NCBI GenBank assembly: GCA_002435835.1
Contig: DIVM01000046.1
Span: 1 to 25,849 of the forward strand
Length of the DNA stretch: 25,849 bases
Reading direction: 5' to 3'
Source: Firmicutes bacterium UBA6132
GTDB lineage: Bacteria > Bacillota_A > Clostridia > Tissierellales > Sedimentibacteraceae
Positions 14,329 to 23,170 of the stretch are shown piece after piece (within the stretch, counting starts at the first letter, position 1; each line of letters begins with the position of its first letter). The translations under genes were made by a program, and so were the position numbers. The notes below the pieces were generated by a model. The model was not told where the DNA came from, did not search any database, and saw nothing but the letters and a program-made list of their open reading frames with translations.

Positions 14329-16101
14329 ATGTCATTTTGTGTAGTTGCTGGCAAAGATATGACAAGTGAAAATGGATATAGAAGGTATGGTGAATTTTTC
14401 GCTAAATATAAATATCAAGAAACGCCATCACCTTTATATATACTAGAAAATGAGAAATATTTGATATTAACTGTAGGGGATTATTTTGATATAGATGATA
14501 TTGATAATTTATTGTTAGATTCTTGGGAGATAAATCCAAGTAAGCTTACTGATGTTAGTTCAGCTTTTTCTATTGTAAAAATAGATAAAGTAGAAGGAAA
14601 TGTGTATTTTGCAACATCTAAATCTGGAATTGAAAATATGTATTATTATTATAAAGATGAAGTATTCATTATTACAGATGACTTTTGGGAAGCAGTTAAT
14701 GTAATTGATCCTTCATTTAATGATATAGATCGACAATATTTACATGAAACAATTATTAATATATATCCGCTATTTGAAGGTACAATTATAAAAAATCTTT
14801 ATTGGGTGTTGCCTGCTAAATGTGGTTCATATTTATGCAGATCTAAGCATCTTATAATGCAAAGATATTGGGATTTTTATTATCAGCCTATAAAAGATCG
14901 TTCCTTCGATGATGCAGTTGAGGATATGGATAGAATATTAAACGAAACAATGCAAAAAATCAAGCAAAAATGTGGGAATGTACAATATTCAATTGGTTTA
15001 AGTGGAGGAATGGATTCACGTATTATTCCATATTATGCAATAAAGAATGGATTAATGCTTAATTCTTTTATAATAGGAGAGAAACGTCCACTAAAAATAT
15101 TATTGTCAAGGGATCATAAAAGCGCTAGACAGTTGGCGAAATTTTACAATTTAGAACATAAAGAAATTGAATATAACTATGATACTTTTGAAACAAGGAT
15201 AAAAAATAGTGTAATGCACAACCCTCTTGGTGGAAGTCAAGTTTTTAAATTAGTAATAAATGGTTTACCTAAATTTGAAGTTTTGTTAAATGGAGGGAAT
15301 GGTGCTATAGTTGGAGCTACTTTACCGGAAGATATATTGGGTATGAATGAGGATGCTATGATCGATTATATTACACGAAGTTTTGATAATATCAATGAAA
15401 TCTCGCTTTTCCAAGACAGAATTTCTAGAGCATTGAAATATTTATTCAATATAAATTATCAACCTAAACCTAAATCAATTACATGGTTAAAGAAAATAGT
15501 ACCGCCTGAAATTAGAGAAAATATGAAGACTAAACTAAGAAATTTTATAACCGAAAGAAAGGGTTTAGGAAGAAGCAACTTAGATATTTATGGAGAATAT
15601 TCAACACATTTTTTAGGTTGCAGAAACCGTAGAGGTGCGTTTGAGAGTATATGTGGACATAAAAGGTCTTTTTCCATTTGGTCACCGTTTTTTGTTAATG
15701 AGGCTATGTCTTGGGATGTTAACTATATGTTAGATCGTGCCTTGTTAAAAGAGTTAATTCGTAGGAAAATACCTGGAATTGCTGACATTAAGACACAGTC
15801 ATATGAAACATCCATTGCGAAAGAAAATGTCGGGAAGTTACAAAGAATATGGGCACTGGGTATTTACTTATTAAGAGGTGCAGGTACCATGGGCTATAAC
15901 CGTTGGGTAAAAAAAAGAGAATTCAAGAATGAGTTTAAAAAAATAATGAATAAAAATACCTTGTGGTTTTACCAATTGATACCTATTAAGAATGAATTAG
16001 ATGAAATTTGTAAAACCCAATATAGACTAGCAGAAGCACTTATAAAAGTAAAATGTGTTTTAGATGCTATTGAAACAAAAGATTATAAAAACTTTATATA
16101 G
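14329..16101 (+). CDS. Asparagine-synthase-like protein of a glycan cluster
   Basis: The 590-residue protein has an N-terminal region (about 1-160) resembling the Ntn glutaminase half and a C-terminal ATP-pyrophosphatase half with the PP-loop SGGMDS at 225-230. Residue 2 is Ser (MSFC), so the Cys2 nucleophile used by class II glutaminases is missing; C4 is not in the right place. It therefore likely uses free ammonia, takes an amine from another source, or does another adenylating reaction. Asparagine-synthase-like proteins of this kind are frequent in polysaccharide clusters, where they are thought to amidate carboxyl groups, for example of uronic or nonulosonic acids. Start ATG 14329 has only a modest site (GCAGG). 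Confidence 0.8.
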   Translation: MSFCVVAGKDMTSENGYRRYGEFFAKYKYQETPSPLYILENEKYLILTVGDYFDIDDIDNLLLDSWEINPSKLTDVSSAFSIVKIDKVEGNVYFATSKSGIENMYYYYKDEVFIITDDFWEAVNVIDPSFNDIDRQYLHETIINIYPLFEGTIIKNLYWVLPAKCGSYLCRSKHLIMQRYWDFYYQPIKDRSFDDAVEDMDRILNETMQKIKQKCGNVQYSIGLSGGMDSRIIPYYAIKNGLMLNSFIIGEKRPLKILLSRDHKSARQLAKFYNLEHKEIEYNYDTFETRIKNSVMHNPLGGSQVFKLVINGLPKFEVLLNGGNGAIVGATLPEDILGMNEDAMIDYITRSFDNINEISLFQDRISRALKYLFNINYQPKPKSITWLKKIVPPEIRENMKTKLRNFITERKGLGRSNLDIYGEYSTHFLGCRNRRGAFESICGHKRSFSIWSPFFVNEAMSWDVNYMLDRALLKELIRRKIPGIADIKTQSYETSIAKENVGKLQRIWALGIYLLRGAGTMGYNRWVKKREFKNEFKKIMNKNTLWFYQLIPIKNELDEICKTQYRLAEALIKVKCVLDAIETKDYKNFI

Positions 16102-16124
16102 ATATGAAAGAGAAGTGAAAATTA

Positions 16125-17315
16125 TTGTCACTAATAAATACATTAAAAATGTTAAATCAAAAACTTGCAATAGGTAGATATTCATATAGTTGCTTTGACA
16201 TTGATAAGTTAAAGGATTATTTGACCTTATTTCCTGAACCTTCAGATTTGATTGATAGATCATATTATCAAAACAAGTGTCAGAACAAGTTACAAGGTAT
16301 ATTTAGAACCTTTCTTTATAATCTTGCATCGGCATTTTTGCTTATTCCTTTTATGATAATGTATATGTATATACTGAAGGAAAAGGATGTTCGATTAAGT
16401 ACTGACTCAATAGACACGGTTTCAACGATGGATTTTAAAAGCAAAGGAATACTACCTGAATTATTAGAAGAAGAGTTTAGAAAAAATGTTATCATAAGCG
16501 ATGATAAAGGATCCTTGGAAAAAGATGATTTACAGTATATAGCAAAATTGATAAGAAAATATCCTTTTTCGTTCTATTTTATTTTTAAAAGTATGTGCAT
16601 GATTGCTGTTTATTCACGAGCTATACGTTTATATAAGCCAAAGGCTATTTTAACTTATGGTGAGTATTCTTTTGTATCATCTGTTCTTACTGGATACTGT
16701 CACAGTAAAAATGTTGAACATATTAATATTATGCATGGTGAAAAAATGTTTAATATTAGAGATAGTTTTTTTCAGTTTGATCGTTGTTTTGTATGGGACA
16801 ATCATTATGTAAAATTGTTTAAAAATCAAAGGGCAGTAAGTACCCAATTTGTCATATATCCATTAAAAACAATGACTTTATCTCGTTCATTTGATACACC
16901 TATAATAGATTATAAATACTATTTACAGGTTCATAATGAAGAACAATTAAGTAAAATTAGAGATGCATTAATAATGTTAAAAAGTAAAGGAAAGTCAATA
17001 GCTGTACGGTTACATCCATCGTACAGTAATAAGGCAATAATAGATAAATACTTTGATATTGATGATATTGAAGACCCACGTTTGGTTTCCATAGAGAACT
17101 CTCTTGCAAGTTGCTGTTATGCTGTTTCTATTTGTTCTACTGTATTGAGACAAGCGTATCAATCTGGTATCCCTTGTGTGTTAGATGATCTTTCTAATCC
17201 AGATAAGCATCAACAGCTAATTGATCGCGACTATATTCTTATGAGTAAGCCACATTTGTTGTTATCAAATGTTATAAAAAAAGAATCAGGTGAAAATTAT
17301 GTCAAAGTTATTTAA
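16125..17315 (+). CDS. Putative GT-B glycosyltransferase, sialyltransferase-like
   Basis: I do not recognise a named family with certainty. The 396-residue product (TTG start 16125, AGAGAAG upstream; next ATG 16149) has a hydrophobic stretch at about 66-84. Its C-terminal half reads like a GT-B fold: YGEYS (178-182), INIMHGE (200-206), a VWDNHY acceptor-side segment (223-228), RLHPS (295-299) and SICST (335-339). An HP motif followed by a small Ser/Thr motif is what bacterial sialyl- and polysialyltransferases (GT38/GT52-like) use to bind CMP-nonulosonate. Since a legionaminic-acid pathway lies just downstream, the natural inference is a CMP-Leg transferase. The 3' end overlaps the flippase start by 17 bases. 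Confidence 0.55.
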   Translation: MSLINTLKMLNQKLAIGRYSYSCFDIDKLKDYLTLFPEPSDLIDRSYYQNKCQNKLQGIFRTFLYNLASAFLLIPFMIMYMYILKEKDVRLSTDSIDTVSTMDFKSKGILPELLEEEFRKNVIISDDKGSLEKDDLQYIAKLIRKYPFSFYFIFKSMCMIAVYSRAIRLYKPKAILTYGEYSFVSSVLTGYCHSKNVEHINIMHGEKMFNIRDSFFQFDRCFVWDNHYVKLFKNQRAVSTQFVIYPLKTMTLSRSFDTPIIDYKYYLQVHNEEQLSKIRDALIMLKSKGKSIAVRLHPSYSNKAIIDKYFDIDDIEDPRLVSIENSLASCCYAVSICSTVLRQAYQSGIPCVLDDLSNPDKHQQLIDRDYILMSKPHLLLSNVIKKESGENYVKVI

Positions 17316-18822
17316 GGCTGCTATTGGAATTGGTATTATTACAGTTATTTCTAAAGTTTTAGGGTTTGCAGGTTCAATGATATTAGCATATAAATTTGGA
17401 ACATCAAGTATTACAGATGCATACGTATTAGCTTTATCATTTCCTACAGTAGTTTTTTCTTTTTTACTTAGTGGGATAACAAGTGCTTACATACCTATAT
17501 ACTCAAGAATTAAAGATGGTCAAGAACGCATTAAGTTTAATGGGCATATAATGACGTTTAACATTTTTATTAGCACTATATTAATGGTGATTTTTTTACT
17601 ATTGAGTAAGCAAATAGTATATATTTTTGCACCTGGATTTGATGATAAGACAGCAGAATTAGCAGTAAAATTATTCAATATAATGATATTGATATTACCC
17701 GCAAAAGGTATGTTTAATGTCATCGCCGGATACTACCATTCTTTAGAAAGGTTTAATGTTGTTGGTGTATGTAATTTTTTAATTGTAAATTTGATCACAA
17801 TTCTCGCTATATTACTATCCTCGTATAGCAATCCACTTCCTTTGGCTAGTGTTTATGTAGGTGGGTACATACTAATGACCGCAGGTATAAATATACTCTC
17901 AAAACGAGATGGTTTGCATTATCAATTAAGCCTTAATTTTAAGGACTCAAATTTATTAGAATTATTTAAATTAGCTATTCCTATGGGGTTAAGTTTATTT
18001 GCTAATCAAATTAATACAGTTATTGACCGTATGTTGGCATCAAGTTTAGCAGAAGGTACTATGACGGCACTAAATTATGCAAACAATATTATTAATATGA
18101 TATTAGGTTTTACAATAACTATTTTAGCAACAATTATATATCCAAGATTAAATAAACTCTTTGCTAATAATGATATTAAAGAAGCTAAGTATTATGTAAA
18201 CCGAGGGATGATGATAACTACTTTATTATGTATTCCCGCTTCTTTTGCATTGGCAACATTATCAAACCCTATAGTAAGTCTTTTGTATCAACGAGGAACA
18301 TTTGATTCAAAAAATACTCTTATTACTTCACAGTGTCTAGCTTTTTATAGTATAGGACTTACTTTTTATGGATATCGTGAGATATTAACTAGAGCTTTGG
18401 CATCTTGTAAAAAGCAAAATACTATATTCTTTAATACAATATTAGCTATTATTAGTAATATTATTCTTAATGTTATATTGGTAAGATATTTTGGTCATAT
18501 TGGACTGGCATTAGCAACAAGTATTTCTGGTGGAGTAAGTTTTATTTTGTTATATCGTTCATATTATCGCGTTGTCGGGAAAGATTATACTAACGAGAAC
18601 TTTAAAGAAATTATAAAGATAATAATTGCTTCATTTTTAATGTCTGGCGTTACTTGGAGATTATACAATTCATTACAACTATACTTGGGAAATGGTATTA
18701 CCATTATTTTGGTAAGTTGCGTAGGTGCACTATTATTTTTTCTTATAGGATATATTATAAAAATAAAAGAATGCCGACGGATTATTAGTTTTATGTTAAT
18801 TAATATAAGAAGAAAATGTTAG
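17299..18822 (+). CDS. MurJ/MviN-family lipid-linked glycan flippase
   Basis: ATG 17299 is chosen over GTG 17290 because CAGGTG lies just before it. The 507-residue polytopic membrane protein begins with ISKVLGFAGSMILAYKFGTS and GITSAYIPIYSR, hallmark segments of MurJ (lipid II flippase) rather than ordinary Wzx. About 13-14 hydrophobic segments are visible to the end. Mid-protein LYQRGTFD (about 335-342) is also MurJ-like. In this cluster, with no other transporter seen, it probably flips the undecaprenyl-linked repeat unit. It overlaps the preceding gene by 17 bases, suggesting coupled translation. It could instead be a second peptidoglycan flippase carried in the cluster. Confidence 0.87.
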   Translation: MSKLFKAAIGIGIITVISKVLGFAGSMILAYKFGTSSITDAYVLALSFPTVVFSFLLSGITSAYIPIYSRIKDGQERIKFNGHIMTFNIFISTILMVIFLLLSKQIVYIFAPGFDDKTAELAVKLFNIMILILPAKGMFNVIAGYYHSLERFNVVGVCNFLIVNLITILAILLSSYSNPLPLASVYVGGYILMTAGINILSKRDGLHYQLSLNFKDSNLLELFKLAIPMGLSLFANQINTVIDRMLASSLAEGTMTALNYANNIINMILGFTITILATIIYPRLNKLFANNDIKEAKYYVNRGMMITTLLCIPASFALATLSNPIVSLLYQRGTFDSKNTLITSQCLAFYSIGLTFYGYREILTRALASCKKQNTIFFNTILAIISNIILNVILVRYFGHIGLALATSISGGVSFILLYRSYYRVVGKDYTNENFKEIIKIIIASFLMSGVTWRLYNSLQLYLGNGITIILVSCVGALLFFLIGYIIKIKECRRIISFMLINIRRKC

Positions 18823-18856
18823 AAATAAAATTAACAAATGGAAAGGATGTATTATT

Positions 18857-19837
18857 ATGAGTTATGTATTAATAACAGGAGCAGACGGCTTCATAGGAAG
18901 CCATTTAACTGAAGAATTAGTAAAGCAGGGACATAAAGTTAAAGCATTCGCATATTATAATTCATTTAATTCTTGGGGGTGGTTGGATACACTTCCTAAA
19001 GAAATAATGAAAGAAGTCGAGGTATTTACTGGGGATGTTCGAGATCCAAATGGAGTAAGAGAAGCCGTGAAAGGAATGGATGAGGTTTTTCATCTTGCTG
19101 CATTAATCGCTATTCCATTTAGTTATCATTCACCAGATACGTACGTAGATACAAATATTAAAGGTACTCTGAATGTGCTTCAAGCAGCCAGAGACCTTAA
19201 TACATCCAGGCTTTTAATTACATCAACATCTGAAGTGTATGGAACAGCTCAATATGTGCCTATTGATGAGAAGCATCCATATCATGGACAATCTCCATAC
19301 TCAGCAACTAAGATAGGAGCAGACAGATTAGCGGAATCATTCTATCGTAGCTTTAATATGCCAATCACTATTGTTCGTCCATTTAATACATATGGTCCAA
19401 GACAATCTGCAAGGGCAGTTATTCCAACAATTATTACCCAACTCCTTGCTGGAAAAGAAGAGATTGAACTTGGTTCATTAACACCAACAAGAGATTTCAA
19501 TTATGTTAAAGATACTGCAAATGGGTTTATTGAGATAGCAAAATCTGACAAGACCATCGGTGAAGAAATCAATATTTCTACACAACAAGAAATTTCTATT
19601 GGTCAACTAGCAGAAGAATTAATCAAACAAATTAATCCTAATGCTAAAATTATATGTGATGAGCAGAGACTTAGACCTGAAAAAAGCGAAGTAAATAGAT
19701 TATTAGGTTCAAATGAAAAGATTATGAGACTAACAAACTGGAAACCTAATTACACTTTTGAGCAAGGATTGGCAGAGACTATTGAATTTTTCAAACAAAA
19801 TCTGAAGCAATACAAAACAGATATTTACAATATTTAG
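18857..19837 (+). CDS. legB: LegB-type NDP-GlcNAc 4,6-dehydratase
   Basis: The 326-residue extended SDR enzyme has the NAD-binding GADGFIG motif (8-14), FHLAALIAIPFSY (78-90), TSTSEVYGTA (122-131) and the catalytic YSATK (148-152). LegB makes GDP-4-keto-6-deoxy-GlcNAc from GDP-GlcNAc, the first dedicated step in the Campylobacter-type legionaminic-acid route. AAAGGATG precedes ATG 18857. LegC follows by 15 bases and PtmE, LegI, LegG and an acetyltransferase come next, so the pathway reading is strong. Without this context, UDP-sugar epimerase would be the main alternative. Confidence 0.9.
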   Translation: MSYVLITGADGFIGSHLTEELVKQGHKVKAFAYYNSFNSWGWLDTLPKEIMKEVEVFTGDVRDPNGVREAVKGMDEVFHLAALIAIPFSYHSPDTYVDTNIKGTLNVLQAARDLNTSRLLITSTSEVYGTAQYVPIDEKHPYHGQSPYSATKIGADRLAESFYRSFNMPITIVRPFNTYGPRQSARAVIPTIITQLLAGKEEIELGSLTPTRDFNYVKDTANGFIEIAKSDKTIGEEINISTQQEISIGQLAEELIKQINPNAKIICDEQRLRPEKSEVNRLLGSNEKIMRLTNWKPNYTFEQGLAETIEFFKQNLKQYKTDIYNI

Positions 19838-19852
19838 TTTGGAGGGGTTAAT

Positions 19853-21025
19853 ATGAGTCAAAAATTCATACCTCTATCGGTACCTAATTTGAAAGGTAAA
19901 GAACTTGAGTATGTTACACATGCTGTTGAGACAGAGTGGGTATCAACAGGTGGACCATACGTAAGCCAGTTTGAAGAAAAGGTAGCGGAATATTCTAAGT
20001 CTAAAGGTGCCGTTTCATGTCAAAATGGCACATCAGGACTTCATATCGCTCTTGAAGTGTGTGGAGTAGAAAAAGGCGATGAAGTCATTGTTCCAACACT
20101 CACTTTTATTGCTGCAGTAAATCCAGTGAAGTATATTGGTGCCGAACCAATCTTTATGGACTGTGATGATTCACTTACTATGGACGTAAATAAGTTGAAA
20201 GATTTCTGTGAATACGAATGTAGCTTTATCGGAAATAAGTTAATCAATAGAATAACAAAAAAACACATTAAGGCATTGATTGTAGTGCACGTTTTTGGGA
20301 ATATGGCTGACATGGAGAGCCTAATTGGTGTTGCCGATAAATACAACTTAAAAATAATTGAGGATGCAACAGAAGCCATTGGAACCTTTTATCTTGAAGG
20401 AAAATACAATGGCAAACATGCTGGAACCATTGGCGATATAGGAGTCTACTCATTTAATGGAAATAAGATCATGACTACTGGAGGCGGTGGGATGATTGTT
20501 TCGGATAATGAGGAGCTATTGAAAAAAGCAAAACACCTGACAACCCAAGCAAAAAGCGATGAACTTTACTTTATTCACGATGAAATCGGCTACAATTATC
20601 GCATGACAAATCTTCAGGCAGCATTAGGTTTAGCGCAGTTAGAACAATTAGAGGAATTTATTGAAGTTAAGAAGAACAATTATAACTTCTATAAAAAAGA
20701 AATTCAAAAAATACCTGGGCTAAAAATATTGAACTTTAAGGAAAGTATCCGGCCCAATTACTGGTTTTATGCTTTACATGTAGGACCGGAGTATACATTG
20801 GATAGAGATCAAGTCATTCATTATTTGGCGTCTAATAGGATACAAGCAAGACCAATATGGGGCCTTATTAGCGATCAAAAACCTTATAAAAAAAATCAAA
20901 CATACAGGATTGAAAAAGCCAGATATTATCTGGGAAAAATTGTAAACATACCGTGTAGTTCTAATCTTACCAAGGAAGATGTCGAATATGTTATAGAATG
21001 CTTAGTGAACCCAGAGATGGTATAA
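19853..21025 (+). CDS. legC: LegC-type PLP-dependent aminotransferase
   Basis: The 390-residue DegT/DnrJ/EryC1-family enzyme has QNGTSGLHIAL (57-67), PTLTFIAAVNPV (81-92), EDATEA with the PLP-ring Asp at 171, and the lysine of SFNGNK (K205) that forms the Schiff base, followed by TTGGGGM. It aminates C4 of the 4-keto sugar made by LegB. The N-terminus IPLSVPNLKGKELEYV and the ETEWVSTGG motif (26-34) are typical of LegC. GGAGGGG precedes ATG 19853. Confidence 0.92.
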   Translation: MSQKFIPLSVPNLKGKELEYVTHAVETEWVSTGGPYVSQFEEKVAEYSKSKGAVSCQNGTSGLHIALEVCGVEKGDEVIVPTLTFIAAVNPVKYIGAEPIFMDCDDSLTMDVNKLKDFCEYECSFIGNKLINRITKKHIKALIVVHVFGNMADMESLIGVADKYNLKIIEDATEAIGTFYLEGKYNGKHAGTIGDIGVYSFNGNKIMTTGGGGMIVSDNEELLKKAKHLTTQAKSDELYFIHDEIGYNYRMTNLQAALGLAQLEQLEEFIEVKKNNYNFYKKEIQKIPGLKILNFKESIRPNYWFYALHVGPEYTLDRDQVIHYLASNRIQARPIWGLISDQKPYKKNQTYRIEKARYYLGKIVNIPCSSNLTKEDVEYVIECLVNPEMV

Positions 21026-21049
21026 GCCATTTTTAAAAGAGGTGCAAGA

Positions 21050-22090
21050 ATGGAAGTTATTGAATTTTTGATAGATGAAGAATTAACAATGATTAAAGCT
21101 ATGGAGCAATTAGATCAAGTCGCAAAAAAGGTTCTTTTTGTTGTGAGAGAAGGACGTTTTGTTGCAGCGATTACGGATGGGGATATTAGGCGCTGGATCC
21201 TAAAAAAGGGAAATCTAGATGCTAAAGTCAAGAATATTGCAAACTACAATCCGAAATTTCTTTTAGAAAAAGACAAAAGCAAAGCTAAAGATTTCATGAA
21301 AAAGCATTCAATTGAAGCTCTTCCGATATTGGATAGTGAGAACAATATTATATCGGTATTTCTATGGAATGATGAGGAAATTGAATCAAAAAGACATTTG
21401 GATATGCCTGTTGTCATTATGGCAGGTGGTCTAGGTACAAGACTGCATCCATATACAAAAATACTCCCAAAACCATTAATCCCAATTGGAGAAATTCCAA
21501 TTGTTGAGCATATCATAAATCGATTTAATCGACAGGGTTGTAATCAATTCTATCTGGTTGTAAATCATAAGAAGAATATGATTAAAGCATATTTTAATGA
21601 AATAGAAAAATCATACATCGTAGATTATGTAGATGAAGACAAGCCTTTAGGAACTGGTGGAGGATTAAGTCTTCTAAAAGGAAAAATTCATTCTACATTT
21701 ATCTTATCTAATTGTGACATCTTAATAGAGGAAGATTATGAAAAAATATTAAATCACCATAAAACGGAAAACAATTTGATTACTATGGTTTGCTCTTTAA
21801 AGTATATTAAGATTCCTTATGGTGTTGTCGAAATAAGCGAATCAGGCGAAATAGAAAATATGAAAGAAAAGCCTGAATTATCTTTTTTCACAAATACAGG
21901 GATTTACATTGTTGAACCTAAAGTAATTGATGAGCTTGAAGAAGATAAGGTTTTAGATTTTCCAGACATAATTGAAGGATATAGAGCCAAAGGTGAAAAG
22001 ATTGGTGTTTTTCCAATAAGTGAAAACAGTTGGATGGATATGGGCCAGTTAGATGATATGGAAGAAATGCGAAGAAGGTTAGAAAAGTAA
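21050..22090 (+). CDS. ptmE: PtmE-type CBS-domain sugar-1-phosphate nucleotidyltransferase
   Basis: The 346-residue protein fuses a CBS pair (about 1-110; VREGRFVAAITDGDIRRWI is typical of the first CBS) to a nucleotidyltransferase domain starting at 119 (MAGGLGTRLHPYTKILPKPL, 124-143). This fusion is characteristic of PtmE, the glucosamine-1-phosphate guanylyltransferase that sends legionaminic-acid synthesis through GDP sugars in Campylobacter. AGAGGTG precedes ATG 21050. The CBS pair may sense an adenine nucleotide. Exact nucleotide and sugar preference cannot be read, so GDP-GlcN is inferred from domain make-up and neighbours. Confidence 0.88.
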   Translation: MEVIEFLIDEELTMIKAMEQLDQVAKKVLFVVREGRFVAAITDGDIRRWILKKGNLDAKVKNIANYNPKFLLEKDKSKAKDFMKKHSIEALPILDSENNIISVFLWNDEEIESKRHLDMPVVIMAGGLGTRLHPYTKILPKPLIPIGEIPIVEHIINRFNRQGCNQFYLVVNHKKNMIKAYFNEIEKSYIVDYVDEDKPLGTGGGLSLLKGKIHSTFILSNCDILIEEDYEKILNHHKTENNLITMVCSLKYIKIPYGVVEISESGEIENMKEKPELSFFTNTGIYIVEPKVIDELEEDKVLDFPDIIEGYRAKGEKIGVFPISENSWMDMGQLDDMEEMRRRLEK

Positions 22091-22121
22091 TAATTCTATT
22101 GAAGTGAGGTGCAAAAATGTA

Positions 22122-23144
22122 ATGAAAGTTGATGAAAGAGTTTGGATAATTGGTGAAATAGGTGTAAATCATAATGGAGATATCAATATCGCAAAAAGGC
22201 TAATTAAAGTAGCAAAAGAAGCAGGCGTTGATGCAGTTAAGTTCCAGAGTTTCAATCCGGAAAAAACAAAGATTAAATCAACCCCTTATGCAGGTTATCA
22301 AGAACAAAATGCAAAATATAAAAGTTCGTATGAAATGAGTATGAAATTGAAATTGACATATGAAAATCATGTAGAATTGAAAAAATACTGCGACGAAATA
22401 GGCATCGATTTTCTTTCTACTGGATTTGATAATGACAGTGTGGATACTTTAGAAAGTCTAAATGTAAAATATCACAAGATATCTTCAGGTGAAATTAATA
22501 ATTTCCCCTTGATCAAATATGTATCGATGAAGCAAAAACCAATAATTCTTTCAACTGGAATGGCAGATCTTTCAGAAATTGACGAATGTGTTAGATATAT
22601 CAAGAAATTTAATAATGAAGAACTTTATATACTTCATTGTGTTTCATTGTATCCAACAGATTTTGATAAAGTGAACCTAAACTTTATCAAAACCTTACAA
22701 AGTGCTTTTGATGCGAAAATTGGGTTTTCTGATCACACGTTGGGAATTGAAGCTGATATAGCTGCTGTTGCATTAGGCGCTAAAATGATTGAAAAACATA
22801 TAACGTTAGATAAGTCTATGGATGGACCCGACCATAAGGCTTCACTAAACCCTGAAGAATTGAAACATATGGTATCAGCTATCAGAAATGTAGAAAAAGC
22901 ATTGGGGTGCACGCATAAGGTTTTGTGCGAAGAAGAAATCGAAATGAGAAATATCTCTCGTCGAAGTATCGTTATAAATGAAAATATTAATAAAGGAGAA
23001 AAATTCACAGTAGATAATTTAGCGATTAAAAAACCAGGTACAGGCTTATCCTCAAAGTATTTAAATGTGGTAATAGGTAGAACCGTGACAAGAGATTTGA
23101 TTAAAGATGAAATATTAACTTGGGACATGGTAGGAGCGCTATAG
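22122..23144 (+). CDS. legI: NeuB/LegI-type nonulosonate synthase
   Basis: The 340-residue protein has the NeuB TIM-barrel motifs EIGVNHNGD (12-20), KFQSF, HKISSGE, STGMAD, GFSDHT and EKHITLDKSMDGPDH. A C-terminal SAF (antifreeze-like) domain begins near RRSIV and includes KKPGTGL. These enzymes condense PEP with a 2-acetamidomannose-type sugar; with LegB, LegC and LegG next to it the likely substrate is 2,4-diacetamido-2,4,6-trideoxymannose and the product legionaminic acid. I start at ATG 22122, because GTG 22104 overlaps the GTGAGG ribosome binding site. Just before it lies ATG-TAA at 22117-22122, whose stop shares its last A with the real start. Confidence 0.92.
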   Translation: MKVDERVWIIGEIGVNHNGDINIAKRLIKVAKEAGVDAVKFQSFNPEKTKIKSTPYAGYQEQNAKYKSSYEMSMKLKLTYENHVELKKYCDEIGIDFLSTGFDNDSVDTLESLNVKYHKISSGEINNFPLIKYVSMKQKPIILSTGMADLSEIDECVRYIKKFNNEELYILHCVSLYPTDFDKVNLNFIKTLQSAFDAKIGFSDHTLGIEADIAAVALGAKMIEKHITLDKSMDGPDHKASLNPEELKHMVSAIRNVEKALGCTHKVLCEEEIEMRNISRRSIVINENINKGEKFTVDNLAIKKPGTGLSSKYLNVVIGRTVTRDLIKDEILTWDMVGAL

Positions 23145-23170
23145 CAATTATTAGAATGATTGGTGAACAA

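Noticed and set aside
21050..22090. Mannose-1-phosphate or glucose-1-phosphate nucleotidyltransferase of primary metabolism
   Set aside because: The N-terminal CBS pair fused to the transferase and its place between LegC and LegI point to PtmE.
23120..23170. 17-residue extension of LegG overlapping legI
   Set aside because: Family similarity begins with KIKVLFFTGNRSEYG; the extra residues come from the legI 3' end and ATG 23171 has its own ribosome binding site.
22733..23170. 145-codon minus-strand frame across the end of legI
   Set aside because: It lies opposite well-conserved NeuB motifs; no start signal or family motif is seen, so it is a shadow frame.
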